Shown here: piece after piece, positions 1-9,287 of the stretch
How positions within the stretch are numbered: position 1 is the first letter of the stretch
Layout: each line of letters begins with the position of its first letter
Assembly (NCBI RefSeq): GCF_024206495.1
Contig: NZ_JAMBPQ010000025.1
Location: 40,308-104,307, forward strand
Direction of reading: 5' to 3'
DNA: 64,000 nucleotides
Origin: Paraburkholderia sp. CNPSo 3272
GTDB taxonomy: Bacteria > Pseudomonadota > Gammaproteobacteria > Burkholderiales > Burkholderiaceae
Translations under genes and position numbers: made by a program
Notes under the pieces: generated by a model
What the model saw: only the letters and a program-made list of their open reading frames with translations
Database searches by the model: none
What the model was told of the DNA's origin: nothing

Positions 1-479
1 TGCGTCTGCAGCATCGTCTGCCAGCGCTGTGCCGTGCTGCTGGCGAAGCGATAGTTGGCCTGCGCGGTGGCTTCGTCGGCGCGCGCCTGCTGGAGTTGCG
101 CGTCGAGCTCGGGCGTGTCGATCTGCGCGAGCGTCTGCCCCGCCTTCACGTGCGCGCCGATATCCGTGTACCAGTGCTGCACGTACCCGCTCGTGCGCGC
201 GTAGATCGAGGCGTCGGCCCACGACATCACCGAGCCGGGCAGCAACAGGTCCTGCGTGGCAGGTGCGCGCGTGGGCGTGAGCGTCGAGACGATCAGTTCG
301 CGCTGCGCCGCGACCTGCCGGGCTTGGGCCGTGCGTGCTTCGAGGCGCGGCACAATGCCCGCCGAGAGGAGCGTCGCGGCGATAGCGAGGCAGGTAAGGC
401 CGACGACGACAGCCGAGCGACCTCGCTTTGCGGTTCGCGCCGCGGCATCGCGTTCTTCGTGCGGTGTCTGCGATTTCAT
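1..479 (-). CDS. RND efflux periplasmic adaptor (HlyD/MFP family), 3' part outside window
   Basis: Membrane-fusion protein that links an inner-membrane RND pump to an outer-membrane channel. The visible N-terminal part (about 159 residues) has a charged start, one hydrophobic segment at roughly residues 22-45, then the biotinyl-lipoyl-like hairpin typical of adaptors (GSVMSWADASIYARTSGYV, followed by VKAGQTLAQID and an Ala/Gln-rich helix). The ATG at 479 follows an AAGGA about ten bases upstream. It starts 10 bp after the stop of the RND permease gene, so the two are almost certainly co-transcribed. The C-terminal half is cut by the window edge, so substrate class cannot be judged. Confidence 0.88.
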   Translation of the reverse strand, partial: MKSQTPHEERDAAARTAKRGRSAVVVGLTCLAIAATLLSAGIVPRLEARTAQARQVAAQRELIVSTLTPTRAPATQDLLLPGSVMSWADASIYARTSGYVQHWYTDIGAHVKAGQTLAQIDTPELDAQLQQARADEATAQANYRFASSTAQRWQTMLQT

Positions 480-489
480 TCTGGAATCC

Positions 490-3400
490 TTATTCAACGT
501 GAGTGGTTGCACTGGCTTGCGCATCGTTGCTGGCATCGCGCGCGGCGCGGCGTTGCGCGAGCCAGCCATGCACCATGCCGAACACGACCGGCACGAACAC
601 GAGCGTGGAAAGCGTGCCGATCGCGAGGCCGCCGATCACGGCGCGCCCGAGCGGCGCGTTCTGTTCGCCGCCGTCGCCGAGACCCAGCGCCATCGGCAAC
701 ATGCCGATCAGCATCGCGAGCGCCGTCATGAGCACGGGGCGGAAGCGGTTGAAGCCCGCATCGAGTGCGGCGGCGAGCGGCTCCATGCCCGCGGCGAGCG
801 ACTCGCGCGCCGTGTTGATGACGAGAATGCTGTTGGCCGTGGCGATGCCCATGCAGAGGATCGTGCCCGTGAGCGCCGGCACGCTGAGCGTGGTCTGCGT
901 GACGAACAGCATCCACGCGATGCCGGCAAGCGAGGCCGGCAGGCCGCTCACGATGATGAGCGGATCGAGCCACGACTGGAAATTCACGACCATCAGCAGG
1001 TACACGAGCGCGATGGCGAACACCAGGCCCGCCGCAAGGCCGCTGAACGAGGCGTTCATCGACTGCACCTGGCCGCGCATCACGATCGACGAGCCCGGCG
1101 GCAACTGCGCGCGCGCGGCGTTCACGAGGCGGTTCACGTCGGAGGCGACGCCGCCCAGGTCGCGTCCTTGTGTCGATGCGAAGATATCGAGCACGGGCTG
1201 CACGTTGTAGTGCGAGACCACGGCTTCCTGCGAGCTTCGCGAAACCGTGCCGAGCGTGCCGAGCTGGTTCTGCGGCGCGAACGTGACCGATTGCGACGTC
1301 GTCAGCGGAATATTGGCGAGTGTTTGCAGCGAATGGATATCGTATTGCGGCACCTCGGTCACGAGCGGATAGCTCACGCCGTTCTTCGGATCGAGCCAGA
1401 AATTGGGCGTGGTTTGCGAACTGCCCGAGAGCGCGATGAGCAGGTTCTGCGCCACGTCGTGCTGCGTGAGGCCCGCTTGCAAGGCCTTCGTGCGATCCAC
1501 GTCGACGTTGATGGTGGGCTCGTCGCCGGGCTGCTGGATGCGCGCGTCGACGAGGCCGCGCACGCCGCGCATCTGGTCGAGCAGGTGGTTCGCCACGACG
1601 CGGTTCTGCGCGAGTTTGTTGCCGACGATCTGCACGTCGATGGGCGCGGGCAGGCCGAAGTTCAGGATCTGGCTCACGATGTCGGCGGGCAGGAACGCGA
1701 AGGTCACGCCCGGAAACGCGGCGTTGAGCGCGTTGCGCAGCTTCGCCACATATTGCGCGGTGGGCGCGTGCTTTGGCGCGAGCGTGATGAGGATATCCGC
1801 ATCTCCGGGACCGATGGGGTCCGACGAGTCATATGTGAGGTTAATGCCGCTCACCGGCACGCCGATGTTGTCGAGCACCGCGGCCTGTTCGGCGGGCGGA
1901 ATCACGCTGCGGATTTTCGCTTCGACTTCGTCGGTGATGCGCGCCGTTTCCTCGATGCGCGTGCCGGTTGGCGCGCGCAGATGCAGGCGGATTTCGCCGG
2001 TATCGACAGCGGGAAAGAAGTCGCGGCCGGTGAACGGCACGAGCACGAGCGAGCCGAGGCACAGCGCGACCCACAGCACGACGAAACGGCGGCGCTGCGC
2101 AATCGCAGCCTGAAGCAGCGCGCGGTAGCGGTTGCGCACCGCTTCGAAGCGGCGCTCGAAGCCCGCCTGAAAGCGCGTCAACGCACCGGCGATGCCGCGC
2201 CTGGGGGCAGCGTCCGGCTTGCGCGCACGCAGCAGATACATGGCGAGCGTGGGAATCAGCGTGCGCGAGAAGAAGTACGACGCGCACATCGCGAACACCA
2301 CGGCCTCGGCGAGCGGTACGAACAGATAGCGCGCCACGCCCGAAAGCAGGAACATCGGCACGAACACGATGCAGATGGAGAGCGTCGAAACGAACGTCGG
2401 CACGGCGATCTCGCCGGAGCCGTTGAGAATGGCGTCGTGCAGCGGCGCGCCGCGCTCCAGATGATGCGTGATGTTTTCGATAGCGACGGTGGCGTCGTCA
2501 ACGAGGATGCCGACCGCAAGCGCGAGCCCGCCGAGGGTCATGATGTTGATGGTCTCGCCGAGCGCCGCGAGCGCGATGAGCGACGTGAGCACGGCGAGCG
2601 GAATCGTCACGGCGATGATGAGCGTGGCGCGCCAGCTGCCGAGGAAGAGCAGGATCATCGCGGCGGTGAGGCAAGCCGCAATGAGCGCCTCGCGCACCAC
2701 GCCCGAGATCGCCGACTTCACGAACACGGACTGATCGGAGAGCGGCGTGATCTTGAGCGCGCTCGGCAGGCCCGCGGCGATCGTCGGCAGCATGGCCTTC
2801 ACCTGCTGGATGATCGTGAGCGTCGAGGCGCTGCCGGTCTTTTCGACCGTAAGGAGTGCAGCGCGTTTTCCGTCCGCGCGCACGATGTTCGTTTGCGGCG
2901 CGTAGCCGTCGATCACGTGCGCGACGTCGCGCACATAGACCACGCTGCCGTTCACGGTCTTGATGGGCAGGTCGTTGAGCGCCGCGACGGTTTGCGTGCT
3001 GCCGTTCATCTCCACGTTGTATTCGCGCGAGCCGATCTTCGCCGTGCCGCCGGGCAGGATGAGGTTCTGCGCGTTCACGGCGTTGACGACGTCCGCGGGC
3101 GCGAGACCTTTGGCCTGCAACGCTTTCGGATCGAGCTGCACCATGATCTGGCGGATCTTGCCGCCGTAGGGCAGCGGCACGGCCGCGCCCTGGACGGTCG
3201 CGAGCTGCGTGCGGATGAAGCTGTTGCCGAGGTCGTAAAGCGACTGCTCGGGCAAGGTCGCGCTGGACAGGCCCAGTTGCAGCACTGGCACCGTGGAGGC
3301 GTTGTACGTGATGATGTTCGGGGGCAGCGTGCCGGGCGGCAGCACACGCAGGATCGACGCGGAGTTGGACGCGGCCTCGGCAATCGCGCGGTTGATGTCG

Positions 3401-3699
3401 GCGCCAGGATGGAAGAACACCTTCACGACCGACACGCCGTTGAGCGACTGGGATTCGATGTGCTCGATGTCGTCCACGTCCGAAGTCAGCGCGCGCTCGT
3501 AGTTCGAGGTGATGCGGTGCGCCATGTCCTCAGCGGAGAAGCCGTTGTAGGTCCAGACGATGCTGACCACCGGGATATTGATGTTCGGAAAAATGTCCGT
3601 GGGCGTGCGCATGATGGCGAGCGGCCCGAGGACAAAGAGCAGTACGGCCAGCACGATGAACGTGTAAGGCCGTCTGAGAGCCAGTTTGACGATCCACAT
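490..3699 (-). CDS. RND-family efflux transporter permease subunit
   Basis: Inner-membrane proton-driven pump of the AcrB/MdtB/CzcA superfamily, 1069 residues, normal length for the family. Begins MWIVKLALRRPYTF with TM1, then a large periplasmic domain (TPTDIFPNINIPVVS). TM4 near residue 398 carries the paired aspartates of the proton relay (GILVDDATVAIENI), and a second six-helix half follows. An in-frame TTG lies 33 bp upstream, but the ATG at 3699 matches the usual family start. The adaptor gene follows 10 bp downstream; no outer-membrane channel gene is visible inside the window. Substrate is not predictable; the twin-Asp TM4 fits HAE-type (drug or organic) pumps better than metal pumps. 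Confidence 0.93.
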   Translation of the reverse strand: MWIVKLALRRPYTFIVLAVLLFVLGPLAIMRTPTDIFPNINIPVVSIVWTYNGFSAEDMAHRITSNYERALTSDVDDIEHIESQSLNGVSVVKVFFHPGADINRAIAEAASNSASILRVLPPGTLPPNIITYNASTVPVLQLGLSSATLPEQSLYDLGNSFIRTQLATVQGAAVPLPYGGKIRQIMVQLDPKALQAKGLAPADVVNAVNAQNLILPGGTAKIGSREYNVEMNGSTQTVAALNDLPIKTVNGSVVYVRDVAHVIDGYAPQTNIVRADGKRAALLTVEKTGSASTLTIIQQVKAMLPTIAAGLPSALKITPLSDQSVFVKSAISGVVREALIAACLTAAMILLFLGSWRATLIIAVTIPLAVLTSLIALAALGETINIMTLGGLALAVGILVDDATVAIENITHHLERGAPLHDAILNGSGEIAVPTFVSTLSICIVFVPMFLLSGVARYLFVPLAEAVVFAMCASYFFSRTLIPTLAMYLLRARKPDAAPRRGIAGALTRFQAGFERRFEAVRNRYRALLQAAIAQRRRFVVLWVALCLGSLVLVPFTGRDFFPAVDTGEIRLHLRAPTGTRIEETARITDEVEAKIRSVIPPAEQAAVLDNIGVPVSGINLTYDSSDPIGPGDADILITLAPKHAPTAQYVAKLRNALNAAFPGVTFAFLPADIVSQILNFGLPAPIDVQIVGNKLAQNRVVANHLLDQMRGVRGLVDARIQQPGDEPTINVDVDRTKALQAGLTQHDVAQNLLIALSGSSQTTPNFWLDPKNGVSYPLVTEVPQYDIHSLQTLANIPLTTSQSVTFAPQNQLGTLGTVSRSSQEAVVSHYNVQPVLDIFASTQGRDLGGVASDVNRLVNAARAQLPPGSSIVMRGQVQSMNASFSGLAAGLVFAIALVYLLMVVNFQSWLDPLIIVSGLPASLAGIAWMLFVTQTTLSVPALTGTILCMGIATANSILVINTARESLAAGMEPLAAALDAGFNRFRPVLMTALAMLIGMLPMALGLGDGGEQNAPLGRAVIGGLAIGTLSTLVFVPVVFGMVHGWLAQRRAARDASNDAQASATTHVE

Positions 3700-3972
3700 G
3701 ACGGGGTCCGGGTTGAGGCGGGAGTGGCGCAAGTATCGGGAGGGCGCGCTTACCCGGTGCTGACCTCGACATTACGGATTTGTCATCTTTGCCGCGCAAG
3801 CACGCTGGCCGCCGGGGGCGCGCTGCGCCCAGATAACGAACTCGTAATCAGCAGGTCAGCTTTGGGTCAGCGCCGCGCGACCAGAATGCGTTCAACCTTC
3901 GCGACATTGCCGAGGGTGGCTGAGGCGGCATCACTTCCCGATGCAGCGGCCATTCATTGAGAGGCGAACATC

Positions 3973-4329
3973 ATGAAAGCACTCGTTTCCACATTGCTCG
4001 TTGCCTGCGCCCTGGCCGCTCCGGCTGCCGCTTTCGCACAGAGCGCCACCCCCGCCGACCCGGCCAACGCGCCGGTCACGCGCGCCCAGGTGATCGCCGA
4101 TCTCGTGCGGTTGGAGCAGGCGGGGTATCGTCCTGTGGCCAAGGACGTCAACTACCCGGATGACATCCAGCACGCGGAGGCGATCGTGGCCGAGGAGCAG
4201 GCGCAAAAGAACCAGCAGGCCGCGCCGGGCAGCACGGCGGTCGGCGGCGTGGCGATGACGGGCAGCTCGGACGCGGGTGCGCCGGTCGTGGCGAGCGTCG
4301 GCGAGCGGTCGATTTATGCTGGCCACTGA
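3973..4329 (+). CDS. DUF4148 family exported small protein
   Basis: 118-residue protein with a Sec signal peptide (MKALVSTLLVACALAAPAAAFA, cleavage probably after AFA) and a short mature region containing the DUF4148 hallmark: TRAQVIADLVRLEQAGY followed by a YPDDIQHAEA stretch. A GAGAGG lies about 8 bases before the ATG. Such small periplasmic proteins are numerous in Burkholderia relatives and have no established function. It stands alone, divergent from the RND operon. Its C-terminus is Gly/Ala/Ser rich and low in complexity. Confidence 0.85.
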   Translation: MKALVSTLLVACALAAPAAAFAQSATPADPANAPVTRAQVIADLVRLEQAGYRPVAKDVNYPDDIQHAEAIVAEEQAQKNQQAAPGSTAVGGVAMTGSSDAGAPVVASVGERSIYAGH

Positions 4330-4925
4330 GCGAGCCATAGCGCGGCGCAGCAGCCCCGGCGATAACGCCGGGCGCCGCCGTGCATTTCGATTCACTTGAT
4401 CAAACGTTTGCGCGGATGCAATTTGCCCCGTTCGCGCGCAAGAAATCATTAATCATTTTTATTAGAGCCGCGAATCCGCCCCATTAATAACGGCGGCGTT
4501 AAATCAGCCGCATTGGCAAATTCGCCACAATATCGCGCGTTTGCAGGGTGACATCTTACAGACGCACGCAAATTCATAATGCGCTGGTAAGATACGCGCG
4601 AATATGGGATGGCCGCTCTCCATTCCGGGCTCTCGGCGCGAATCTAGACCACTCGCGCCGCCGGAACAGGAGTCTGCGCCGTCAGGCCGACGGGGAGCGG
4701 CCGTCTGCACTACGAATTGCGCTCCATGTTTAGAAAAAGCGCGTACGTTCGGATTGTGTGTTTATTCGCAAGCGTTTGAGACTCGCGTTTCGCCTTTCCA
4801 GCGAATCGTCGTCCGCCGCTTGCCGCTGTTGCGCCTTGCGCAGACGGTCATTCCCCTCGCGGTCTAATCCCGCCGTCATGCCAACAAGGCGTATCAAACA
4901 GTCGCACATACTGGCCGAACCCGTC
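4330..4925. other. Long untranslated region upstream of the EPS initiating transferase
   Basis: About 600 bp without a convincing gene. The centre (4390-4600) is clearly more AT-rich than its surroundings and probably holds the promoter of the sugar transferase gene, perhaps with a long leader. It includes the inverted repeat at 4488-4501. Several in-frame GTG/ATG codons between 4758 and 4926 could extend the sugar transferase, but the added sequence is Arg/Ser rich and unlike the family. No tRNA or riboswitch pattern was recognised. Confidence 0.5.
4488..4501. repeat. Short inverted repeat TAACG-GCGG-CGTTA
   Basis: Perfect 5-bp arms (TAACG 4488-4492, CGTTA 4497-4501) around GCGG, in the AT-rich leader before the EPS initiating transferase. 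A related but wider repeat (TAACGGCA-N5-TGCCGTTA) sits in the other EPS control region at 27346-27366. Could be a regulator site; short enough to be chance. Confidence 0.3.
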
Positions 4926-6368
4926 ATGTCCACCCAGTCGACCCACCATCACCGCCTCTTTATGGCGCTGGTCGGTGTCATCAGCGCGGCGCTCAATACG
5001 GGCGCGCTCGTGGCGCTGTTGTTGCTGCGCGGACAGAGCGGCGACACGCCCTACACGCGTGCGTTGACCGGCGCATTAGCCGTGGCGGCGTTCGTCGTGT
5101 TTGCGCGCTTTCACCTGATTGCCAGCGCGCGTCATCTCTGGTGGATGCTCGGCCGCGGCGCATGGCGCTGGTGCCGGCTGCCGGTCGCGCTCATGGTGCT
5201 GCTGTTCGTGACGCATGGCGACAGCGGCACGACGGCCCTGCGCACGCTGGTCGCGCAGTGGGCCATCATTGCGCTGCCGCTGCAGCTCGTCGGCCTGGCT
5301 GTATTGCGCGGCGTGGCCCACAGCGTCAACAACGCGCCCGGCAACCTGCGCCGCGCGGTGTTCTTCGGCATGGGCCGCGAGGCGCGCAAGCTGAACCTGC
5401 GCCTGCAGCGTTCTCCGATTCTCGGTATCCACGTGATGGGCTACTACAACGATGCGCCCGCCACGCCGCGTGACGGGGAAACGCTGCCGCCGTATCTCGG
5501 CCGCTATGAAGACGCCGCCGTGCGCATCCACGCGAACGACTACGAGATCGTGTTCCTCGCGATGGGGCAGCCCGCGATGGCGCGAGCCGACGCCGCGCAA
5601 GTGAAGGACATCACGGCCGACATCGTGACGCGCCTCTACGATTCGACGGCTGCCATCTATCTCGTGCCCGAGTTGCACTACCTCGAAGACGTCGCGACGA
5701 CCGGCGCGGACCTCGCCGGAGTGCCGCTGCTCGCACTGCACGACGTGCCGATTCTGGGGCTTTCGCGCATGCTCAAGCGCGCGGTCGACATTGCCGGCGC
5801 GGCCTTGCTGCTCGCGGTGCTGTGGCCCGTCATGCTCGCGATCGCTCTGGTGATCCGGCTCGATTCGCCGGGCCCGGTGCTGTTCAGGCAGCGCCGCAAC
5901 GGCGAGCACGGCCGGGCAATCGTGGTGCACAAATTCCGCTCGATGCACGTCGCGGCGCACAACGAGGGCGATGCGCAAGAGCAGGGCGTGCGCCAGGCCC
6001 GCAGCGGCGACGACCGGATCACGGGCGTGGGGCGCTATTTACGCCGGACTTCGCTTGACGAGTTGCCGCAGCTTTTCAACGTGCTGGGCGGTTCGATGAG
6101 TCTCGTGGGTCCGCGTCCGCATGCGGCGGAGCACAACGAAGAGTACCGGCAGCTGATTCCCGGCTACATGCTGCGCCATAGCGTGAAGCCGGGCATTACG
6201 GGCTGGGCGCAGATCAACGGGCTGCGCGGCTTGACCGATACGCCCGACAAGATGCAACGCCGCGTGGAGTACGACCGTTACTACATCACGCACTGGTCGC
6301 TGTGGCTCGACCTGCAGATCCTGCTGAAGACGATCCCGTCGATCGTCTCGGGCCGCAATGCGGTTTAA
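4926..6368 (+). CDS. Undecaprenyl-phosphate sugar-1-phosphate transferase (WcaJ/EpsE-type)
   Basis: Polyprenol sugar transferase predicted to load the first sugar phosphate onto undecaprenyl phosphate for EPS synthesis. 480 residues from the ATG at 4926; ATG 4878 is an alternative. Four hydrophobic segments lie in the first ~140 residues, then a nucleotide-fold domain (RRAVFFGMGREARKL), then from about residue 280 the conserved catalytic domain: RAVDIAGAALLL membrane helix, KFRSMH near 335, DELPQLFNVLGG, SLVGPRPHA and GWAQINGLRG. All family hallmarks are intact. It opens the left half of the EPS locus and converges on the WecG-type gene. Sugar identity (Glc, Gal or other) cannot be read from sequence. 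Confidence 0.92.
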   Translation: MSTQSTHHHRLFMALVGVISAALNTGALVALLLLRGQSGDTPYTRALTGALAVAAFVVFARFHLIASARHLWWMLGRGAWRWCRLPVALMVLLFVTHGDSGTTALRTLVAQWAIIALPLQLVGLAVLRGVAHSVNNAPGNLRRAVFFGMGREARKLNLRLQRSPILGIHVMGYYNDAPATPRDGETLPPYLGRYEDAAVRIHANDYEIVFLAMGQPAMARADAAQVKDITADIVTRLYDSTAAIYLVPELHYLEDVATTGADLAGVPLLALHDVPILGLSRMLKRAVDIAGAALLLAVLWPVMLAIALVIRLDSPGPVLFRQRRNGEHGRAIVVHKFRSMHVAAHNEGDAQEQGVRQARSGDDRITGVGRYLRRTSLDELPQLFNVLGGSMSLVGPRPHAAEHNEEYRQLIPGYMLRHSVKPGITGWAQINGLRGLTDTPDKMQRRVEYDRYYITHWSLWLDLQILLKTIPSIVSGRNAV

Positions 6369-6389
6369 CGCTTGCGCCGCGCGAGACGT

Positions 6390-6408
6390 GGCCGGACGTG
6401 AGCCGGCC
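6390..6408. terminator. Hairpin between convergent EPS genes
   Basis: GGCCGG (6390-6395), 7-nt loop, CCGGCC (6403-6408) in the 58-bp gap between the convergent sugar transferase and WecG-type genes. There is no U-tract on either strand, so it is at best a weak bidirectional terminator. Confidence 0.3.
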
Positions 6409-6426
6409 GTGCTCGCGTCGGCGGCC

Positions 6427-7251
6427 TTACGCCGTGCTCTGCTGTGCGCGCGCCATGCGCCAGTGACGCCAGAGGATGCCGACGAAGCGGGGGTCGTCCA
6501 CGAGGTAGCGGCGCCACAGCCGCGCGGGGTCCTGTTTGATGCGCCAGCACCATTCGAGACCGCAGCGCTGCATCCACGCGGGGGCGCGTTGCTGCAGACC
6601 GATGGCGAACTCGACGGCCGCTCCCGCGCACAGCATGAGCCCGCCTTCCAGCTTGCTGGCGTGATGCAGGGCCCAGCGTTCCTGCTTGGGCATGCCGAGG
6701 CAAACGAACACGATATCGGGCGCGGCCGCGCTCACGCGTTCGGCCACCGCATCGCCCTCGGGGCCGGTCGGATCGAACGTCATGGAAGGCGCGATCACCT
6801 CGACGTCGAGGCCCGGATAGTGCTGTGCGAAGCCGTTCAGGAGCGTGGCTTCGTCGCCGGGGCGGCCGCCCACCACCACGACTTTCCAGCCGCCCGCGCG
6901 GGCGCGCTCGCACAGCGCGGGCAACAGGTCCGAGCCGGTCACGCGTTCCGGCAGCGGCGCGCCGAACAGGCGGCTCGCCCAGACCACGGGCATGCCGTCC
7001 GCGAACAGGAAGTCGGCGGTGCGGTAGAGGCGTTGAAGATCGGGCTGCGTGTCGAGACGCACCAGGTGATCGACGTTCGGCGTGACCGCTACACGCGCCC
7101 GGCCGTCGCGCTGCAAGGCGGCGGTGCAAAGCACGTCGAGCGCGGTGTCGAACGACACGGCGGCGATGTTGAGGCCGAACAAGGGAATGCTCGGCTTGAA
7201 GACACCCCGTGCGGCCGCCTGCGGCGCCGCTGTTATGTAAGGCGTACTCAT
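6427..7251 (-). CDS. WecG/TagA/CpsF family glycosyltransferase
   Basis: Transfers a sugar (ManNAc, ManNAcA or related in known members) to a lipid-linked intermediate; here probably an EPS repeat-unit step. 274 residues from ATG 7251. Family motifs: TPNVDHLVRL near residue 57, FADGMPVVWASR, GSDLLPALCERA, a Rossmann-like VVVVGGRPGDEA stretch, CLGMPKQERWA near 185, and GAAVEFAIG. The C-terminal region (EWCWRIKQDPARLWRRYL) is the conserved amphipathic membrane-binding tail. A longer start at 7293 would add 14 unrelated residues. It diverges from the GMC oxidoreductase gene and converges with the WcaJ-type gene. Confidence 0.9.
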   Translation of the reverse strand: MSTPYITAAPQAAARGVFKPSIPLFGLNIAAVSFDTALDVLCTAALQRDGRARVAVTPNVDHLVRLDTQPDLQRLYRTADFLFADGMPVVWASRLFGAPLPERVTGSDLLPALCERARAGGWKVVVVGGRPGDEATLLNGFAQHYPGLDVEVIAPSMTFDPTGPEGDAVAERVSAAAPDIVFVCLGMPKQERWALHHASKLEGGLMLCAGAAVEFAIGLQQRAPAWMQRCGLEWCWRIKQDPARLWRRYLVDDPRFVGILWRHWRMARAQQSTA

Positions 7252-7559
7252 GTTGTTTTTGTGACCCCGACGTGCGCACACGACGTGAGCCACGCACGGC
7301 GCCCGTTGAACCGGCGTCGTGCTACCCCGTCATGCGACGTACGTTATGTTTTTTTCTGGTCTCCTGGCTTTTGCCAAGGCGTTTTGGACTTCAGACAGAA
7401 TCTTACTGCTGTGTCGGTGCGTCGCGTAATACAACAGTGTTTTTTTAGAGACAAAAATCGGGATGCGTCTGAAATTTCTCTGGTTGCGCCGGTGGTTGCA
7501 CGCGAGCGATCGGCTACTATCGCCGCGGCCCGTTTTCCCTTTCCCATACATAACAGACG
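7252..7559. promoter_or_regulatory. Divergent control region between WecG-type and GMC oxidoreductase genes
   Basis: 308 bp between two divergent EPS genes, so it must carry promoters in both directions or leaders. It has T-rich runs (around 7346-7356 and 7440-7446) unusual for this GC-rich DNA and an ACGTACGT palindrome near 7338. No clear -35/-10 pair could be assigned with confidence and no gene is seen in it. Confidence 0.5.
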
Positions 7560-9287
7560 ATGATCACCGACGCCCGTGAGATTCCCGCCGGCACCACGCT
7601 GCGCGCGGACCTGTGCATCGTGGGCGCCGGCGCCGCCGGCATTGCGCTCGCGCTCGCGCTGGAGGAGAGCGGGCTCGACGCGATCGTGCTGGAAAGCGGC
7701 GGGGACGCGCCTGAGCCCGCCACCCAGCAGCTGTACGCGGGCACGGTGGCGAATGCGGCGCTTCATCCGCCGCCGGACAACTACCGCGTGCGGCGCTTCG
7801 GCGGATCGACCACGCTGTGGGGCGGCCGCTGCATGCCGCTCGACGCGCTCGACTTCGAGGCGCGCGATTACATTGCGCACAGCGGCTGGCCGATCGCGTT
7901 CGCCGATGTGCTGCGCCACTACCCGCAAGCCAACGCGCTGTGCGAAGCGGGCGAATTCGCCTATACGGCCGAAGGCGCGTTCGCGGCGCTGCCGCGCCCG
8001 ATGATCGGCGGCTTTGCCAGCGACGTATTTTCGACGCACACGCTCGAGCGCTTCAGCTGCCCGACCGATTTCGGTCAGCGTTACCGGGCGCGCCTCGCGA
8101 AAGGCCGCGTGCGTGTGCTCCAGCATGCGAACCTGTGCCGCTTGCCGATGCTGCCGGGTTCGACGCGACGCGTCGGCGCGGCCCAAGTGCGCGTACTGAA
8201 CACGACGGGCGCGACGGATGCGACGGGCGGCGCGACGTTCGAGGTGGCCGCGCGCGCCTACGTGCTCGCGGCCGGCGGTCTCGAAGTGCCGCGCCTGTTG
8301 CTCAACAGCCCGGGGCCGAGCGGCCGGGGGCTCGGCAACGCCCACGACGCGGTGGGCCGCTATTACATGAGCCATCTCGCGGGCACGATCGGCACGCTCG
8401 ATCTCGCGGCGGCGCAGTCCGTGTGGCACGGCTACGAGGTGACGGAAGAGGGCATCTATTGCCGCCGCCGCCTCGCGCTGCGCCCGGAACAGCAAGCGGC
8501 GCTGCGCGCGGGCAACTTCATTGCGCGCCTGCATCATCCGCGCATTCCGGACGCCGGGCACGGCAATGGCATCCTCTCCGCGCTGTATCTCGCGCGCGGC
8601 ATCGTGCCGTACGAGTACGCGAAGCGCCTCTACGACGGCACGCCCGAAGGCTATGCGGGCTCCACGCTCGCGCACCTGAATAACGTAGTCGCCGACGCGC
8701 CGAACACGGCGCGTTTCCTGTGGCACTGGCTGCGGCGGCGCACGCTGGCCGCGCGCAAGTTCCCCTCGGTGATCGTGCGGCCCGCGAACCTGCGCTTCTC
8801 GCTCGACTTCCATGCGGAGCAGGAGCCCAATCCGGCGAGCCGCATCACGCTCGGCGACGAAACCGATGCGCTCGGCCTGCGCCGCATTCATGTGGACTGG
8901 CGCTACACGCAACAGGACGTCGCGACCGTGAGCCGCGCGCTCGCCGCGCTCGCGCAAGAGGTCGAGCGGGCGGGCGTGGGCCGTTTCAGCTATGACGCCG
9001 CGCAGGTCGAAGCCGAAATGACGCGCTACGGGGCGTATGGCGGCCATCACATTGGCACCGCGCGCATGGGGCGCGACGTGCACACGAGCGTGGTCGATGC
9101 CGACTGCCGGCTGCACGAAGCGGACAACGTTTATGTGACGGGCGCCGCCGTGTTTCCGACTTCGGGCCAGGCAAATCCGACCTTGACCATCGTCGCACTC
9201 GCGCTGCGGCTCGCCGAACACCTCAAAGGCGCCGCCGATCTCGGCGCGCTGTCCGTTCCCACTGCAATCCAGCCCGAACCCGCGTGA
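7560..9287 (+). CDS. GMC family FAD-dependent oxidoreductase
   Basis: Flavoprotein of the glucose-methanol-choline family, which oxidises alcohol groups, often on sugars. 575 residues. The N-terminal dinucleotide fold GAGAAG lies at about residues 22-27; FGGSTTLWGG follows near 80 (FAD contact), and the C-terminal GMC domain has GGHHIGTARMG and the closing TSGQANPTLTIVALALRLA. No signal peptide, so cytoplasmic. Its stop overlaps the start of the epimerase gene (TGATG), a translational-coupling layout. Position inside the EPS locus suggests oxidation of a nucleotide sugar or lipid-linked sugar; that is inference. No strong ribosome-binding site precedes the ATG. Confidence 0.88.
   Translation: MITDAREIPAGTTLRADLCIVGAGAAGIALALALEESGLDAIVLESGGDAPEPATQQLYAGTVANAALHPPPDNYRVRRFGGSTTLWGGRCMPLDALDFEARDYIAHSGWPIAFADVLRHYPQANALCEAGEFAYTAEGAFAALPRPMIGGFASDVFSTHTLERFSCPTDFGQRYRARLAKGRVRVLQHANLCRLPMLPGSTRRVGAAQVRVLNTTGATDATGGATFEVAARAYVLAAGGLEVPRLLLNSPGPSGRGLGNAHDAVGRYYMSHLAGTIGTLDLAAAQSVWHGYEVTEEGIYCRRRLALRPEQQAALRAGNFIARLHHPRIPDAGHGNGILSALYLARGIVPYEYAKRLYDGTPEGYAGSTLAHLNNVVADAPNTARFLWHWLRRRTLAARKFPSVIVRPANLRFSLDFHAEQEPNPASRITLGDETDALGLRRIHVDWRYTQQDVATVSRALAALAQEVERAGVGRFSYDAAQVEAEMTRYGAYGGHHIGTARMGRDVHTSVVDADCRLHEADNVYVTGAAVFPTSGQANPTLTIVALALRLAEHLKGAADLGALSVPTAIQPEPA

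Noticed and set aside
256..3960. 1234-codon plus-strand open frame opposite the RND permease
   Set aside because: Low-complexity Arg/His/Glu-rich product, antisense to an unmistakable RND gene; a GC-bias shadow.
7344..9221. 625-codon minus-strand open frame opposite the GMC oxidoreductase
   Set aside because: Arg-rich and without motifs; the plus strand encodes a complete flavoprotein.
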